Source: Cupriavidus sp. EM10
GTDB lineage: Bacteria; Pseudomonadota; Gammaproteobacteria; Burkholderiales; Burkholderiaceae
Assembly: GCF_018729255.1 (NCBI RefSeq)
Contig: NZ_CP076060.1
Span: 2,108,001-2,172,000 of the forward strand
DNA length: 64,000 bases
Direction of reading: 5' to 3'
In this document: one piece after another, positions 1 to 9,444 of the stretch
How the letters are laid out: every line of letters starts with the position of its first letter
Position numbering within the stretch: the first letter of the stretch is position 1
The notes under the pieces: generated by a model
What the model saw: only the letters and a program-made list of their open reading frames with translations
Databases searched by the model: none
Told to the model about the DNA's origin: nothing
Made by a program: the position numbers and the translations under genes

Positions 1-706
1 GGCACACGCCGCTGGCCACGGAGACATTGAGGCTTTCCACGCCGCCGGCCATCGGAAGGGCCACCAGTTCGTCACAGGTTTCACGCGTCAGGCGGCGCAT
101 GCCCTCGCCTTCGGCACCCATCACGATGGCCGTCGGGCCCTTCAGGTCCATGTCGTAGAGCGACTTGTCGGTGCCGTCGGCCGTGCCGATCACCCAGATG
201 CCGCGCTCCTGCAGTTCGCGCAGCGTGCGGGCCAGGTTGGTCACGGTGATATAGGGCACGGTCTCGGCGGCGCCGCTGGCTACCTTCGCCACGGTGGTGT
301 TCAGGCCCACGCTGCGATCCTTCGGCGCGATCACGGCATGCGCACCGGCACCGTCGGCCACGCGCAGGCATGCGCCGAGGTTATGCGGATCGGTGACGCC
401 ATCCAGCACCAGCAGCAGCGGCGTGCCTTCGATGCCATCGAGCAGTTCGTCGAGATTGAGAGCGAGCGAGACATCCTCGGCCCGCGCCACCACGCCCTGG
501 TGGCGGTCGGTGCCGGCCATGCCGCGCAGGCGGTCGGCATCCACGGGATGCAGCGTCACGCCAAGGCTTTCCGCCAGCCGGACGAAGTCCAGCATGCGGC
601 GATCCTTGCGGTTCGCTTCGATGTAGATGTCGGAAACGCTCTGCGCGTTCTGGCGCAGGCGTGCGTTGACGGCGTGAAAGCCGATCAGGAGTTTGTGTTT
701 GGCCAT
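1..706 (-). CDS. rlmB: 23S rRNA (guanosine-2'-O-)-methyltransferase RlmB, 3' end cut by the window
   Basis: SPOUT-class methyltransferase that 2'-O-methylates a conserved guanosine (G2251 in E. coli numbering) in 23S rRNA. The protein starts [17 protein letters not shown], which matches the N-terminal substrate-binding domain of the SpoU/TrmH family. The middle contains the family motif [18 protein letters not shown], and near the window edge comes the knot motif [11 protein letters not shown] followed by [15 protein letters not shown], the SAM-binding trefoil knot. About 235 codons are present; the last few residues lie off the left edge. It lies 45 bp downstream of rnr on the same strand, so the two are probably co-transcribed, as in many proteobacteria. 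The start ATG at 704-706 fits the family length. Confidence 0.95.
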   Translation of the reverse strand, partial: MAKHKLLIGFHAVNARLRQNAQSVSDIYIEANRKDRRMLDFVRLAESLGVTLHPVDADRLRGMAGTDRHQGVVARAEDVSLALNLDELLDGIEGTPLLLVLDGVTDPHNLGACLRVADGAGAHAVIAPKDRSVGLNTTVAKVASGAAETVPYITVTNLARTLRELQERGIWVIGTADGTDKSLYDMDLKGPTAIVMGAEGEGMRRLTRETCDELVALPMAGGVESLNVSVASGVC

Positions 707-751
707 GGCGCGCATTGTACCCGCCATGGCCTCACTAAAACGCCGATTTGC

Positions 752-3373
752 TTACCGCTTGCGCGCGGGCCGGCTCGTCTTGCCGGCCGGCTTGGGCGCC
801 CGCTTGGCAGCGGACTTCCCGGCCGTCTTCAGATGCGGCGGCTTGGGCTTGGCGGCACGCTTGCCGGTCTTGCCCGCCGGTGCCTTGTGGCCCGAATGCG
901 GCGCATGGCCGACATTCGCCTCGCGCGGCTTGACCGGTGTGATCACGGCCTCGAACACCGGTTGCTCTTCGATCACGCGATCCAGCGTTTCGTCGAACGA
1001 TTCCTCGGGCTTCGATGTGCCGCCAAGCAGCGCCGCCAGTTGCCGGCCCTTCTTGCGCGCCGGCACCGCATGGGCGGCCGGCACACGCGGTTGCTCGGGC
1101 ACGCCGGCACGCGCGCGCAGCGTCTTGGCCGACGGCTCCTGCACCAGGCGGAAATCGATCTTGCGCGCGTCCAGGTCCACGCGCGACACCTGCACACGCA
1201 CGCGGTCGGTCAGCCGGTAGCGGATGCCCGTGCGCTCGCCACGCAGTTCGTTGCGCGCCTCGTCGTACTGGAAGTAGTCGCTGCCCAGTTCGGTGACGTG
1301 GACCAAGCCTTCCACGTAGAGCTCGTCGAGCTGCACGAAGATGCCAAACGACGTGACCGCGCTGATCGTGCCGGCGAAGTCGCTGCCAAGCTTGTCGCGC
1401 ATGAAGTAGCACTTCAGCCAGGCTTCGACGTCACGCGATGCCTCGTCGGCACGGCGCTCGTTGGCCGAGCAGTGCAGGCCCAGTTCGTCCCAGATGCCTT
1501 CGTCGCGCTTGGCGCGCGCGGCGGCATTCTCGGCACGCTTCTCGGCATCGGCGGCCTGCATGCGGCGCGCCTTGGGCGAGACCTGCGTGTTCAGCTCGGT
1601 GCCCGGGATAAAGGCCGGGCGGTACTTGGTATGCGCCAGGATCGCCTTGATCGAGCGGTGCACGAGCAGGTCGGGATAACGCCGGATCGGGCTGGTGAAG
1701 TGCGCGTAGGCCTCGTAGGCCAGGCCGAAGTGGCCGATATTGTCGGGGCTGTAGACGGCCTGCTGCATCGAGCGCAGCAGCATCGTCTGCAGCATCGGCG
1801 CGTCCGGGCGGGACTTGATCTTGTCCATCACCTCGGCATAGTCCGACGCCTGCGGCTTGTCGCCGCCGCCCAGCGACAGGCCGGCCGTCCGCAGGAATTC
1901 GCGCAGGTTCTTGAGCTTTTCCTCGCTCGGGCCCGCGTGGATCCGGTACAGCGCCGGGTGCTTGAAGCGCTCGAGGAAGTCGGCCGCGCAGACGTTGGCC
2001 GTCAGCATGCATTCCTCGATCAGCCGGTGCGCGTCGTTGCGCGTACGCGGCAGGATCTGCTCGATCTTGCCCTGCGCGTTGCAGACGATGTACGTCTCGG
2101 TCGTGTCGAAATCGATCGCACCGCGCTCGCGGCGCGCCTTCAGCAGGACCTGGAACAGCTCGTACAGGTTCTGCAGGTGCGGCACCAGTTCGGCACGCTT
2201 GTGCGCCTCGGGGCCCTTGGTGTTCGACAGCACCGCCCAGACCTCGTTGTAGGTCAGCCGCGCGGCCGAATGCATCACCGCCGGATAGAACTGGTAGCCC
2301 TTGAGCTCGCCCTTGGCCGTGATCACCGCATCGCACACCATGCACAGGCGATCCACGTTTGGATTGAGCGAGCACAGGCCGTTCGACAGCTTTTCCGGCA
2401 GCATCGGGATCACCCGGCGCGGGAAGTACACCGACGTGGCGCGGTCGAGCGCATCGGCGTCGAGCGGCGTGCCGGGCCGCACGTAATGCGACACGTCGGC
2501 GATGGCCACGATCAGGCGCCAGCCCTTGGCTCGGCCGATCTTGACCGGCTCGCAGTAGACCGCATCGTCGAAATCGCGCGCGTCTTCGCCGTCGATCGTC
2601 ACCAGCGGCACGTCGCGCAGGTCGATCCGGTGATCGAGGTCGGCCTGGCGGACTTCGTCAGGCAGCGCCTGCGCTTCCTTGGCCGCCGCTGCGGAGAACT
2701 CGTGCGGCACGCCGTACTTGCGCACGGCGATCTCGATTTCCATGCCCGGATCGTCGATGTCGCCGAGCACTTCCACCACTCGGCCCACGGGCTGCACGTA
2801 GCGGTCTGGCCATTCCATGAGTTCGACGCTGACCACCTGGCCCACGCGCGCCTTGCCTTGCGCCTTGGGCGGGATCAGGATGTCCTGGCCAATGCGCTTG
2901 TCCTCGGGCGCCACCACCAGCACGCCGTTTTCGGACAGCAGGCGGCCGATCACGAAGCGGTTGGCCCGCTCGACGATCTCGACGATCTGCCCTTCCGGAC
3001 GGCCGCGGCGGTCGTAGCCGACCACGCGCACCTGGGCGCGGTCGTTGTGCATCGCCTTCTGCAGTTCGCGCTCGGGCAGGAAGATATCGTCCTCGCCGTC
3101 GTCGCGGATCAGGAAGCCAAAACCGTCGCGGTGGCCCTGTACACGGCCCACGACGAAGTTCGGTTGATGGGCCAGCTCGTAGCGGCCCTTGCGGTTCAGT
3201 TCGATCTGGCCGTCGCGTTCCATCGCGGCAAGCCGTTTCTGAAAGCCGTCATGCTCCTTGCGCGTGACAGCCAGGGCCTTGGCGATGTCGCCGGCCGACA
3301 GGGGCGACCCCGAAGTTCTCAGTACGCCGAGGATTTCTTCCCGGCTAGGGATCGGATAGTTGTTCTGATTCAA
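752..3373 (-). CDS. rnr: Ribonuclease R
   Basis: Processive 3'-5' exoribonuclease that degrades structured RNA and takes part in mRNA turnover, rRNA quality control and trans-translation. The 873-residue protein has an N-terminal helix-turn-helix (about 8-70), two cold-shock-type OB folds (about 75-240), the RNB catalytic domain with the acidic cluster GEDARDFDDAV at 262-272, an S1 domain (GTISAVTSFGIFVQL, about 670), and a long Lys/Ala/Pro-rich basic tail (about 750-873). E. coli RNase R has 813 residues, so the extra length is mostly in the basic tail, a feature linked to RNA unwinding in the family. Its start faces the tRNA-Leu promoter, with the two transcription units diverging. rlmB follows directly. 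Confidence 0.96.
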   Translation of the reverse strand: MNQNNYPIPSREEILGVLRTSGSPLSAGDIAKALAVTRKEHDGFQKRLAAMERDGQIELNRKGRYELAHQPNFVVGRVQGHRDGFGFLIRDDGEDDIFLPERELQKAMHNDRAQVRVVGYDRRGRPEGQIVEIVERANRFVIGRLLSENGVLVVAPEDKRIGQDILIPPKAQGKARVGQVVSVELMEWPDRYVQPVGRVVEVLGDIDDPGMEIEIAVRKYGVPHEFSAAAAKEAQALPDEVRQADLDHRIDLRDVPLVTIDGEDARDFDDAVYCEPVKIGRAKGWRLIVAIADVSHYVRPGTPLDADALDRATSVYFPRRVIPMLPEKLSNGLCSLNPNVDRLCMVCDAVITAKGELKGYQFYPAVMHSAARLTYNEVWAVLSNTKGPEAHKRAELVPHLQNLYELFQVLLKARRERGAIDFDTTETYIVCNAQGKIEQILPRTRNDAHRLIEECMLTANVCAADFLERFKHPALYRIHAGPSEEKLKNLREFLRTAGLSLGGGDKPQASDYAEVMDKIKSRPDAPMLQTMLLRSMQQAVYSPDNIGHFGLAYEAYAHFTSPIRRYPDLLVHRSIKAILAHTKYRPAFIPGTELNTQVSPKARRMQAADAEKRAENAAARAKRDEGIWDELGLHCSANERRADEASRDVEAWLKCYFMRDKLGSDFAGTISAVTSFGIFVQLDELYVEGLVHVTELGSDYFQYDEARNELRGERTGIRYRLTDRVRVQVSRVDLDARKIDFRLVQEPSAKTLRARAGVPEQPRVPAAHAVPARKKGRQLAALLGGTSKPEESFDETLDRVIEEQPVFEAVITPVKPREANVGHAPHSGHKAPAGKTGKRAAKPKPPHLKTAGKSAAKRAPKPAGKTSRPARKR

Positions 3374-3389
3374 TTTTTCTCGAAACTAT

Positions 3390-3417
3390 TTGACAAACGT
3401 TTGACGGTCGCTATAAT
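3390..3417 (+). promoter_or_regulatory. Strong sigma-70-type promoter of the tRNA-Leu gene
   Basis: TTGACA at 3390-3395 and TATAAT at 3412-3417 are both perfect consensus hexamers, separated by 16 bp. The expected transcript start (about 3424) is some 18 bp upstream of the mature tRNA 5' end. This is the closest match to the sigma-70 consensus noticed in the window and fits a stable-RNA gene. It sits just upstream of the divergent rnr start. Confidence 0.85.
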
Positions 3418-3441
3418 GGCCGCTTCGGTTGTTCGACACCT

Positions 3442-3528
3442 GCCCAGGTGGCGGAATTGGTAGACGCACTAGGTTCAGGTCCTAGCGGTGGCAACACTGT
3501 GGAGGTTCGAGTCCTCTCCTGGGCACCA
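3442..3528 (+). tRNA. tRNA-Leu (anticodon CAG)
   Basis: An 87-nt class II tRNA with encoded CCA. Acceptor arms GCCCAGG and CCTGGGC pair perfectly. The D-arm contains GGAATTGGTAGACGC, the anticodon stem CTAGG/CCTAG encloses the loop TTCAGGT (anticodon CAG, reads CUG), the long variable arm typical of leucine tRNAs follows, and the T-arm has GGTTCGAGTCC. CUG is the dominant Leu codon in these GC-rich genes, which explains the strong promoter upstream. A terminator hairpin lies 13 bp downstream, so the gene is transcribed alone. Confidence 0.98.
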
Positions 3529-3541
3529 GGATTCAGCAAGG

Positions 3542-3573
3542 AACCCGCAACGTGAGTTGCGGGTTTTTGTTTT
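3542..3573 (+). terminator. Rho-independent terminator after tRNA-Leu
   Basis: Perfect 10-bp stem AACCCGCAAC / GTTGCGGGTT around the tetraloop GTGA, followed by a T-rich run (TTTGTTTT). Confidence 0.92.
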
Positions 3574-3774
3574 CTGCTGCTGAATCCTTCAAATCTCTCC
3601 CTCTTTGTCGTATTGCCTTGCTGCTTTGTCCGTGGCCCTTTCATGAGTTCGAGCCGTGGATGAGTGTATCAGTTTCAGTGCCGATTCCGGCATTATCTCG
3701 CCATATTCCCCACATCCATCGCGAAAAATACACCAGGCTATCCATTCAACTCTCTGATTGACGGCTGGGTGATC

Positions 3775-3796
3775 TGTAACTATGATGGTTTCACAT
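3775..3796 (+). promoter_or_regulatory. Candidate Rrf2-regulator operator, copy 1
   Basis: 22-bp element starting TGTAACT and ending GGTTTCACAT, 12 bp upstream of the regulator's ATG. A copy differing only in the central bases precedes the next gene (4259-4280). The ends form an imperfect dyad (TGT-AAC against GTTTCACA). Its position suggests autoregulation. Binding by the adjacent Rrf2 protein is inference. Confidence 0.6.
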
Positions 3797-3808
3797 TGAG
3801 ATTTCCGC

Positions 3809-4243
3809 ATGAGCACGAGTAGCCGGTTTGCCGTCGCCGTCCATATCCTGACCCTGCTGGCGCAAGCCGAGGGCCCGGTGCCGTCGTCGATGATCGCGGG
3901 CAGCGTGGGGACCAACCCGGCGCTGATCCGTCGCATGATCGGCACGCTGACCGAAGCGGGTTTCGTGACCACGTCGATGGGCAGCACCGGCGGCGCGACG
4001 CTGGCGCGGCCGGCGTCCGACATCACGCTGCTTGACGTCTTCCGTGCCACCGAGACCACGGCGCTGATCACGTTGCACCAGAGCGCGCCGAATCCCGCCT
4101 GCATGGTGGGCCGCGAGATCACCGGGGCGCTGCAGGCCGTGGCCGATCGCGCGCAGGCCGCCATGGATGCGTCGCTCGCGGAAATCACGATTGCCAGCAT
4201 GCTCGGCGAGGTCGAGCATGCCGCACGGCGCCGCAAGCGCTGA
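3809..4243 (+). CDS. Rrf2-family transcriptional regulator (YwnA-like)
   Basis: 144-residue winged-helix regulator. The N-terminal part (SSRFAVAVHILTLLAQ, then IAGSVGTNPALIRRMIGTL as the recognition region and a wing rich in GSTGG) is typical of the Rrf2 family. The C-terminal half has a single cysteine (PNPACMVGREI) where Fe-S members such as IscR and NsrR carry three, so this is more likely a cluster-free YwnA-type member or one that senses through a single thiol. It is followed after 61 bp by an NAD(P)-binding reductase-like gene in the same direction, an arrangement like Bacillus ywnA/ywnB. The same 22-bp motif lies ahead of both genes, which suggests autoregulation and control of the neighbour. 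The ligand is unknown. Confidence 0.88.
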   Translation: MSTSSRFAVAVHILTLLAQAEGPVPSSMIAGSVGTNPALIRRMIGTLTEAGFVTTSMGSTGGATLARPASDITLLDVFRATETTALITLHQSAPNPACMVGREITGALQAVADRAQAAMDASLAEITIASMLGEVEHAARRRKR

Positions 4244-4258
4244 TTTTTTACCTCGATG

Positions 4259-4280
4259 TGTAACTGCATCGGTTTCACAT
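4259..4280 (+). promoter_or_regulatory. Candidate Rrf2-regulator operator, copy 2
   Basis: Second copy of the 22-bp motif (TGTAACT, variable centre, GGTTTCACAT), located in the 61-bp gap between the regulator and the NAD(P)-binding gene and 24 bp ahead of the latter's ATG. Outside the centre, all 18 flanking positions match copy 1. Chance repetition of such a long motif at equivalent positions is unlikely. Confidence 0.6.
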
Positions 4281-4304
4281 CATCGCTAAACAAAGGAAAC
4301 TACG

Positions 4305-4916
4305 ATGAAAATCGCCATCATTGGAGCCACAGGCAACGTGGGCAGCCGCCTGACCGACGAAGCGCTGCGACGCGGCCATACCGTGACCGCCCTCGCCCGC
4401 CAGGCATCGACACTGCCCGCACGCGAAGGCGTGACCGCCCGCGACGTGGATGTGGCCGACACCTCGGCACTGGCCGCCGCCCTGCGCGGCAGCGATGCAG
4501 TCATCAGCACGGTCCGCTTCCTGCAGACCAGCGCCTCGCAGATCGTGGCCGCGGTCAAGGCCGCTGGCGTCGAACGCCTGCTGGTGGTGGGCGGCGCGGG
4601 CAGCCTCTACGTGGCGCCTGGCGTGCAACTCGTGGATACGCCGACGTTCCCCGACGCCTACAAGGCCGAGGCATCGGCCGGACGTGATTTCCTGGACGCC
4701 CTGCGCGCCGAAACGTCGCTGGCATGGACGTTCCTGTCGCCCTCGGCCCTGTTCACACCGGGCGAGCGGACTGGCAAATTCCGTGTGGGGAACGATGACC
4801 TGCTCACGGCTGCCGATGGCAAGAGCTGGATCTCGATGGAAGACTATGCCATCGCCATGCTCGACGAAATCGAGCAGCCGAAGCATGTGCGAGAGCGGTT
4901 CACGGTCGGGTACTGA
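4305..4916 (+). CDS. NAD(P)-binding NmrA/YwnB-like oxidoreductase
   Basis: 203-residue atypical short-chain dehydrogenase-like protein. The N-terminus MKIAIIGATGNVGSRLTDEA is a Rossmann fold with the GATGNVG dinucleotide motif (residues 7-13), followed by a basic position after strand 2 (ALARQ) that suits NADPH. The rest (VERLLVVGGAGSLYVAPG, TSLAWTFLSPSALFTPG) matches the NAD(P)H-binding NmrA-like group that includes YwnB and BLVRB-like proteins. There is no classical YxxxK catalytic pair, so the reaction cannot be stated. The start is preceded by AAAGGAAACTACG, a good ribosome site. Its pairing with an Rrf2 regulator suggests a redox- or electrophile-stress role, which is inference. Confidence 0.85.
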   Translation: MKIAIIGATGNVGSRLTDEALRRGHTVTALARQASTLPAREGVTARDVDVADTSALAAALRGSDAVISTVRFLQTSASQIVAAVKAAGVERLLVVGGAGSLYVAPGVQLVDTPTFPDAYKAEASAGRDFLDALRAETSLAWTFLSPSALFTPGERTGKFRVGNDDLLTAADGKSWISMEDYAIAMLDEIEQPKHVRERFTVGY

Positions 4917-4990
4917 GCGTACCGAGGGCGTTGAGCCCGGGCCGGCAATGGCCCCCGCAGCCCTTGGGGCGCGGGGAGCCGACGACAGGC

Positions 4991-5560
4991 TTAGGCGGCG
5001 CTGTCGTCTTCCAGCAGGCTGGCGCGCTTGCCGCGCTTGAGCCAGGCGGCCAGGTTGTGCGGACGCAGCGTGTCGTATTCCTCGAAAGGCTGATGGATCC
5101 AAGGGTTCGACGGCAGGAACGTCACGTGGTAGTCGGGTTCCACCTTCGAGCAGGCCTTGTACCAGAGCACGGCCGAGCGCACATCGGTCACGGCCGGATA
5201 GCGTTCCTTCAGGTGACGGCCCACGCGTTCCAGCGTCACGCCGGAATCGACCAGGTCGTCCACCAGCAGGATCTTGCCCGACAGCTCGCCGCGCGTCATC
5301 GTGATGTACTGGGCGATGTCCAGGTCGCCCTGCTGCGTACCGGCGGCTTCGCGATACGAGCTCGTTGCCAGGATCGCCAGCGGCACATCGAAAATGCGCG
5401 ACATCTGATCGCCCACGCGCAGGCCGCCACGGGCCAGGCACAGGATCTTGTCGAACTTCCAGCCCGACTCGTGCACGTTCAGCGCCAGGCGCGCGATCAG
5501 TCGGTGGTACTCATCCCAGGAGACCCACAGGTTCTCCTCGTCATTGGCAGGCAGGTTCAT
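4991..5560 (-). CDS. Purine-type phosphoribosyltransferase
   Basis: Type I phosphoribosyltransferase, 189 residues from the chosen start MNLPANDEENLWVSWDEY. The PRPP-binding loop ILLVDDLVDSGVTL (about 93-106) is clear, and LCLARGGLRVGDQMS is the beta-strand with the pyrophosphate loop. The family salvages hypoxanthine, guanine or xanthine into nucleotides; the exact base cannot be read from the sequence. It follows purA in the same direction, which suits joint control of purine metabolism. The open frame could extend 16 codons further up to 5608, but that extension has no family similarity and overlaps a hairpin. Confidence 0.88.
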   Translation of the reverse strand: MNLPANDEENLWVSWDEYHRLIARLALNVHESGWKFDKILCLARGGLRVGDQMSRIFDVPLAILATSSYREAAGTQQGDLDIAQYITMTRGELSGKILLVDDLVDSGVTLERVGRHLKERYPAVTDVRSAVLWYKACSKVEPDYHVTFLPSNPWIHQPFEEYDTLRPHNLAAWLKRGKRASLLEDDSAA

Positions 5561-5607
5561 GGCGTCGTTTCTTCTATCGGCCGGGTCATTGGCCAGTGGA
5601 TAAAGCA

Positions 5608-5630
5608 TCGGCCCGCATGTCGCGGGCCGA
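5608..5630. terminator. Inverted repeat between purA and the phosphoribosyltransferase gene, possible terminator
   Basis: Perfect 9-bp arms TCGGCCCGC / GCGGGCCGA with a 5-nt loop. On the minus strand it is followed by TGCTTTAT, a weak T-tract, so termination after purA would be partial at best. Confidence 0.45.
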
Positions 5631-5695
5631 ATGGCTTTTGTGAGGCCACGGCACTCATGGCGCCGCGGTCATGCTCACGGATACTTCCTTCGCTG

Positions 5696-7066
<1,371 letters not shown>

Positions 7067-7236
7067 TTAAAACGTATTCTACTCTCGTTGTTCGACGGTT
7101 CCGGGTTTTCACGGGTCCGTGTGACAGACGTTTGCAGTCCATTCCGGGCGATAACAGGCCGCCACGGGCAGCGAACGTCATTTGAGAGCGGGTGGAAAGC
7201 GCCGGCACGAAACGGCCGGCACCGGAAATCAGCGAA

Positions 7237-8388
7237 TCAACGCGGCACTACGACCCAGGCATCGCCCTGGCGCTGCAGCTGGCGGTCGCAATTGAATTCG
7301 TCGAGCTCGTGCGTATGGCCCGGCAGCGACTGGATCACGATCTCGCCCGCCGCACGCAGCGTGGCAATGGCGGTGCGCAGCGCAGGATCGGCATCCCACG
7401 GGGCAAAAATGGCCTGCGCGCGGACTTCCACCGGCGACAGGGCCGCCACTTCGCGCAAGTCGAGCGAAAAGCCCGTGGCCGGCCGCGCACGGCCAAACGC
7501 CTGGCCCACCTTGTCGTAGCGGCCGCCACGGGCCACGTAGTTCGGCAGACCCGCCACATAGGCGGTGAACATCACGCCGCTGTGATAGTGGTAACCGCGC
7601 AAATCCGACAGGTCGATGTTCACGCTTGCCCCACGCACCTGGGCGGCCAACGCCGCCAGCTCGTCCAGCGCACGGCCGATGGCCGGGCTGGCCGGCAGCG
7701 TGGCACGCGCACGATCGATCACTTCCACCCCGCCATACAGCGTCGGCAAGGCCAGCAGTGCGTTGCGCTCGGTGTCGGGCAGGCCCTGCGTCAGTTCCCG
7801 CAGTGCCGGCACGTCCTTGGTTTCGAGTGCGGCAAACAGCGCATCCTCGATATTGCGTACCGACGGCAATGCCGACAGCAGCGCTTCGAGAATACCGGCA
7901 TGGCACAGGTCCAAGCGGATATCGGCAAGGCCGGCAGCCTGCAGCGCGGCCAGCATCAGTTCCTGGATTTCCACGTCCGCTTCCAGGCCGGCATGGCCGT
8001 AGATCTCGGCACCGATCTGGATCGGCTCGCGCGTGGCGTGAAAACCGGCCGGGCGTGCATGCAGCACGTTGCCGGCATAGCACAGACGCGTCACTCCGGG
8101 ACGGTTCAGCAGGTGCGCATCGATACGTGCCACCTGCGGCGTGATGTCGGCGCGCAGACCCATCGTGCGACCCGACAGCTGATCCACCAGCTTCAGCGTG
8201 CGCAGGTCCAGATCATGGCCGGTACCGGTCAGCAGCGACTCCAGGTACTCGAGCATCGGGGGCATGACCAGCTCGTAGCCATAGGTGCGGAACAGGTCCA
8301 GCATACGGCGGCGCAGTTCTTCGATCTTGCGCGCTTCCGACGGCAGGACGTCGGCAATGTTTTCGGGCAGGAGCCAGCGGTTGGACAT
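7237..8388 (-). CDS. hisZ: ATP phosphoribosyltransferase regulatory subunit HisZ
   Basis: 383-residue HisRS-like paralogue that lacks aminoacylation ability and acts as the regulatory subunit of the short-form HisG, the first enzyme of histidine synthesis. The class II synthetase fold is recognisable ([19 protein letters not shown] corresponds to motif 2, [27 protein letters not shown] to motif 3), but the full HisRS histidine-binding motifs are absent, unlike the real HisS at 16375-17733. hisG itself is not in the window. The hflC-hisZ-purA order is conserved in this family. The hflC-hisZ gap here is only 139 bp and holds a terminator, so no extra small gene fits between them. Confidence 0.94.
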   Translation of the reverse strand: MSNRWLLPENIADVLPSEARKIEELRRRMLDLFRTYGYELVMPPMLEYLESLLTGTGHDLDLRTLKLVDQLSGRTMGLRADITPQVARIDAHLLNRPGVTRLCYAGNVLHARPAGFHATREPIQIGAEIYGHAGLEADVEIQELMLAALQAAGLADIRLDLCHAGILEALLSALPSVRNIEDALFAALETKDVPALRELTQGLPDTERNALLALPTLYGGVEVIDRARATLPASPAIGRALDELAALAAQVRGASVNIDLSDLRGYHYHSGVMFTAYVAGLPNYVARGGRYDKVGQAFGRARPATGFSLDLREVAALSPVEVRAQAIFAPWDADPALRTAIATLRAAGEIVIQSLPGHTHELDEFNCDRQLQRQGDAWVVVPR

Positions 8389-8442
8389 GGGGTCTCTTCT
8401 ATCAAATTCCGGGCTGGCGAGGCGCAGGCCCTCCAGCCGGAC

Positions 8443-8464
8443 AAAACCCCGGCGGACCGGGGTT
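8443..8464 (-). terminator. Rho-independent terminator downstream of hflC
   Basis: On the minus strand AACCCCGG, loop TCCG, CCGGGGTT, ending in TTTT. It lies between hflC and hisZ and would separate the hfq-hfl unit from hisZ-purA. Confidence 0.75.
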
Positions 8465-8527
8465 CTGTCGAATGTTGCGTTTCAGGGCCCCCGATTTGAG
8501 CGGGATGCCCGGTGCGCGCCGTGCGCG

Positions 8528-9433
8528 CTACTTCTTGCCGCCGCTACCGGAAGCCGGCGCCGCGTTGCCGCCCGCCGAACGCATGTAGCGGAAGAAGTCC
8601 GAATTCGGCTCCAGCACCATCACGTTGCCCTTGTCGCGGAACGTGTTCCGGTAGGCCTCCATGCTGCGCCAGAACTGGGCGAAGCTGGGGTCCTTGCCAA
8701 AGGCATCGGCGTAGATCGCCGACGATTTGGCATCGCCCTCGCCCTTGACGATCTGAGCGTCACGATAGGCCTCGGCCAGCACCACCTCGCGCTGACGGTC
8801 GGCATCGGCACGGATTTTCTCACCTTCGGCGGCGCCCGTCGAACGCAGCTCGTTGGCCACGCGCTTGCGCTCGGCCTCCATGCGGCGATAGACCGACTCG
8901 CTGATCGCGGGCAGCAGGTCCACGCGCTTCAGGCGCACATCCAGGATTTCCACGCCCACGGACTGCGCATATTCGGCCATGCCCACGCGAATGTTCTGCA
9001 TGACCTTTTCACGCTCGCCCGCCACCACGTCCGTCACGGTGCGCTTGCCGAATTCCTCGCGCGCCACGGCGTCGATACGCTGCGTCATGCGGTCTTGAGC
9101 GCCGCGGACGTTACCGCCAAACGCCACGAAGAACTTGCGCGGATCGGTGATCCGCCATTTGACGAACCAGTCCACCACCATCGACTTCTTCTCGGCGGTC
9201 AGGAAACGCTCGTTGGCAGCCACGTCGATCGTCTGCAAGCGGCGATCCATGAAGACCACGTTCTGCAGCGGCGGCGGCAGCTTGAAATGCAGGCCGGGCT
9301 CGCGCACCACCTGCTTGATCTCGCCGAAGGCAAAGACCACGGCATATTGACGCTGATCGACCACGAACAGCATCGACGACACGACGGCCAGCAGGATAAA
9401 CAGGCCAATGACGAAGGAAATCAGTCGGTTCAT
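8528..9433 (-). CDS. hflC: Protease modulator HflC
   Basis: Inner-membrane SPFH/band-7 protein that with HflK forms the large periplasmic complex around FtsH and limits its degradation of membrane proteins. 301 residues: one N-terminal membrane anchor (SFVIGLFILLAVVSSMLFVV), then the SPFH domain (QRQYAVVFAFGEIKQVVREPG onward) and a charged coiled-coil stretch (RRMEAERKRVANELRSTGAAEGEKIRADAD in pieces). The Gly/Ser-rich end SAGGNAAPASGSGGKK is lineage variable. It starts 11 bp after hflK ends, so the two are made together. Confidence 0.96.
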   Translation of the reverse strand: MNRLISFVIGLFILLAVVSSMLFVVDQRQYAVVFAFGEIKQVVREPGLHFKLPPPLQNVVFMDRRLQTIDVAANERFLTAEKKSMVVDWFVKWRITDPRKFFVAFGGNVRGAQDRMTQRIDAVAREEFGKRTVTDVVAGEREKVMQNIRVGMAEYAQSVGVEILDVRLKRVDLLPAISESVYRRMEAERKRVANELRSTGAAEGEKIRADADRQREVVLAEAYRDAQIVKGEGDAKSSAIYADAFGKDPSFAQFWRSMEAYRNTFRDKGNVMVLEPNSDFFRYMRSAGGNAAPASGSGGKK

Positions 9434-9444
9434 GACGGGTCTCC

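Noticed and set aside
338..3463. Very long open frame opposite rnr; similar ones at 4931-7519, 16378-19107, 49872-53927 and 60470-63811
   Set aside because: Arg/His/Ala-rich antisense shadows of confident genes, a common effect of high GC at third codon positions. No family content.
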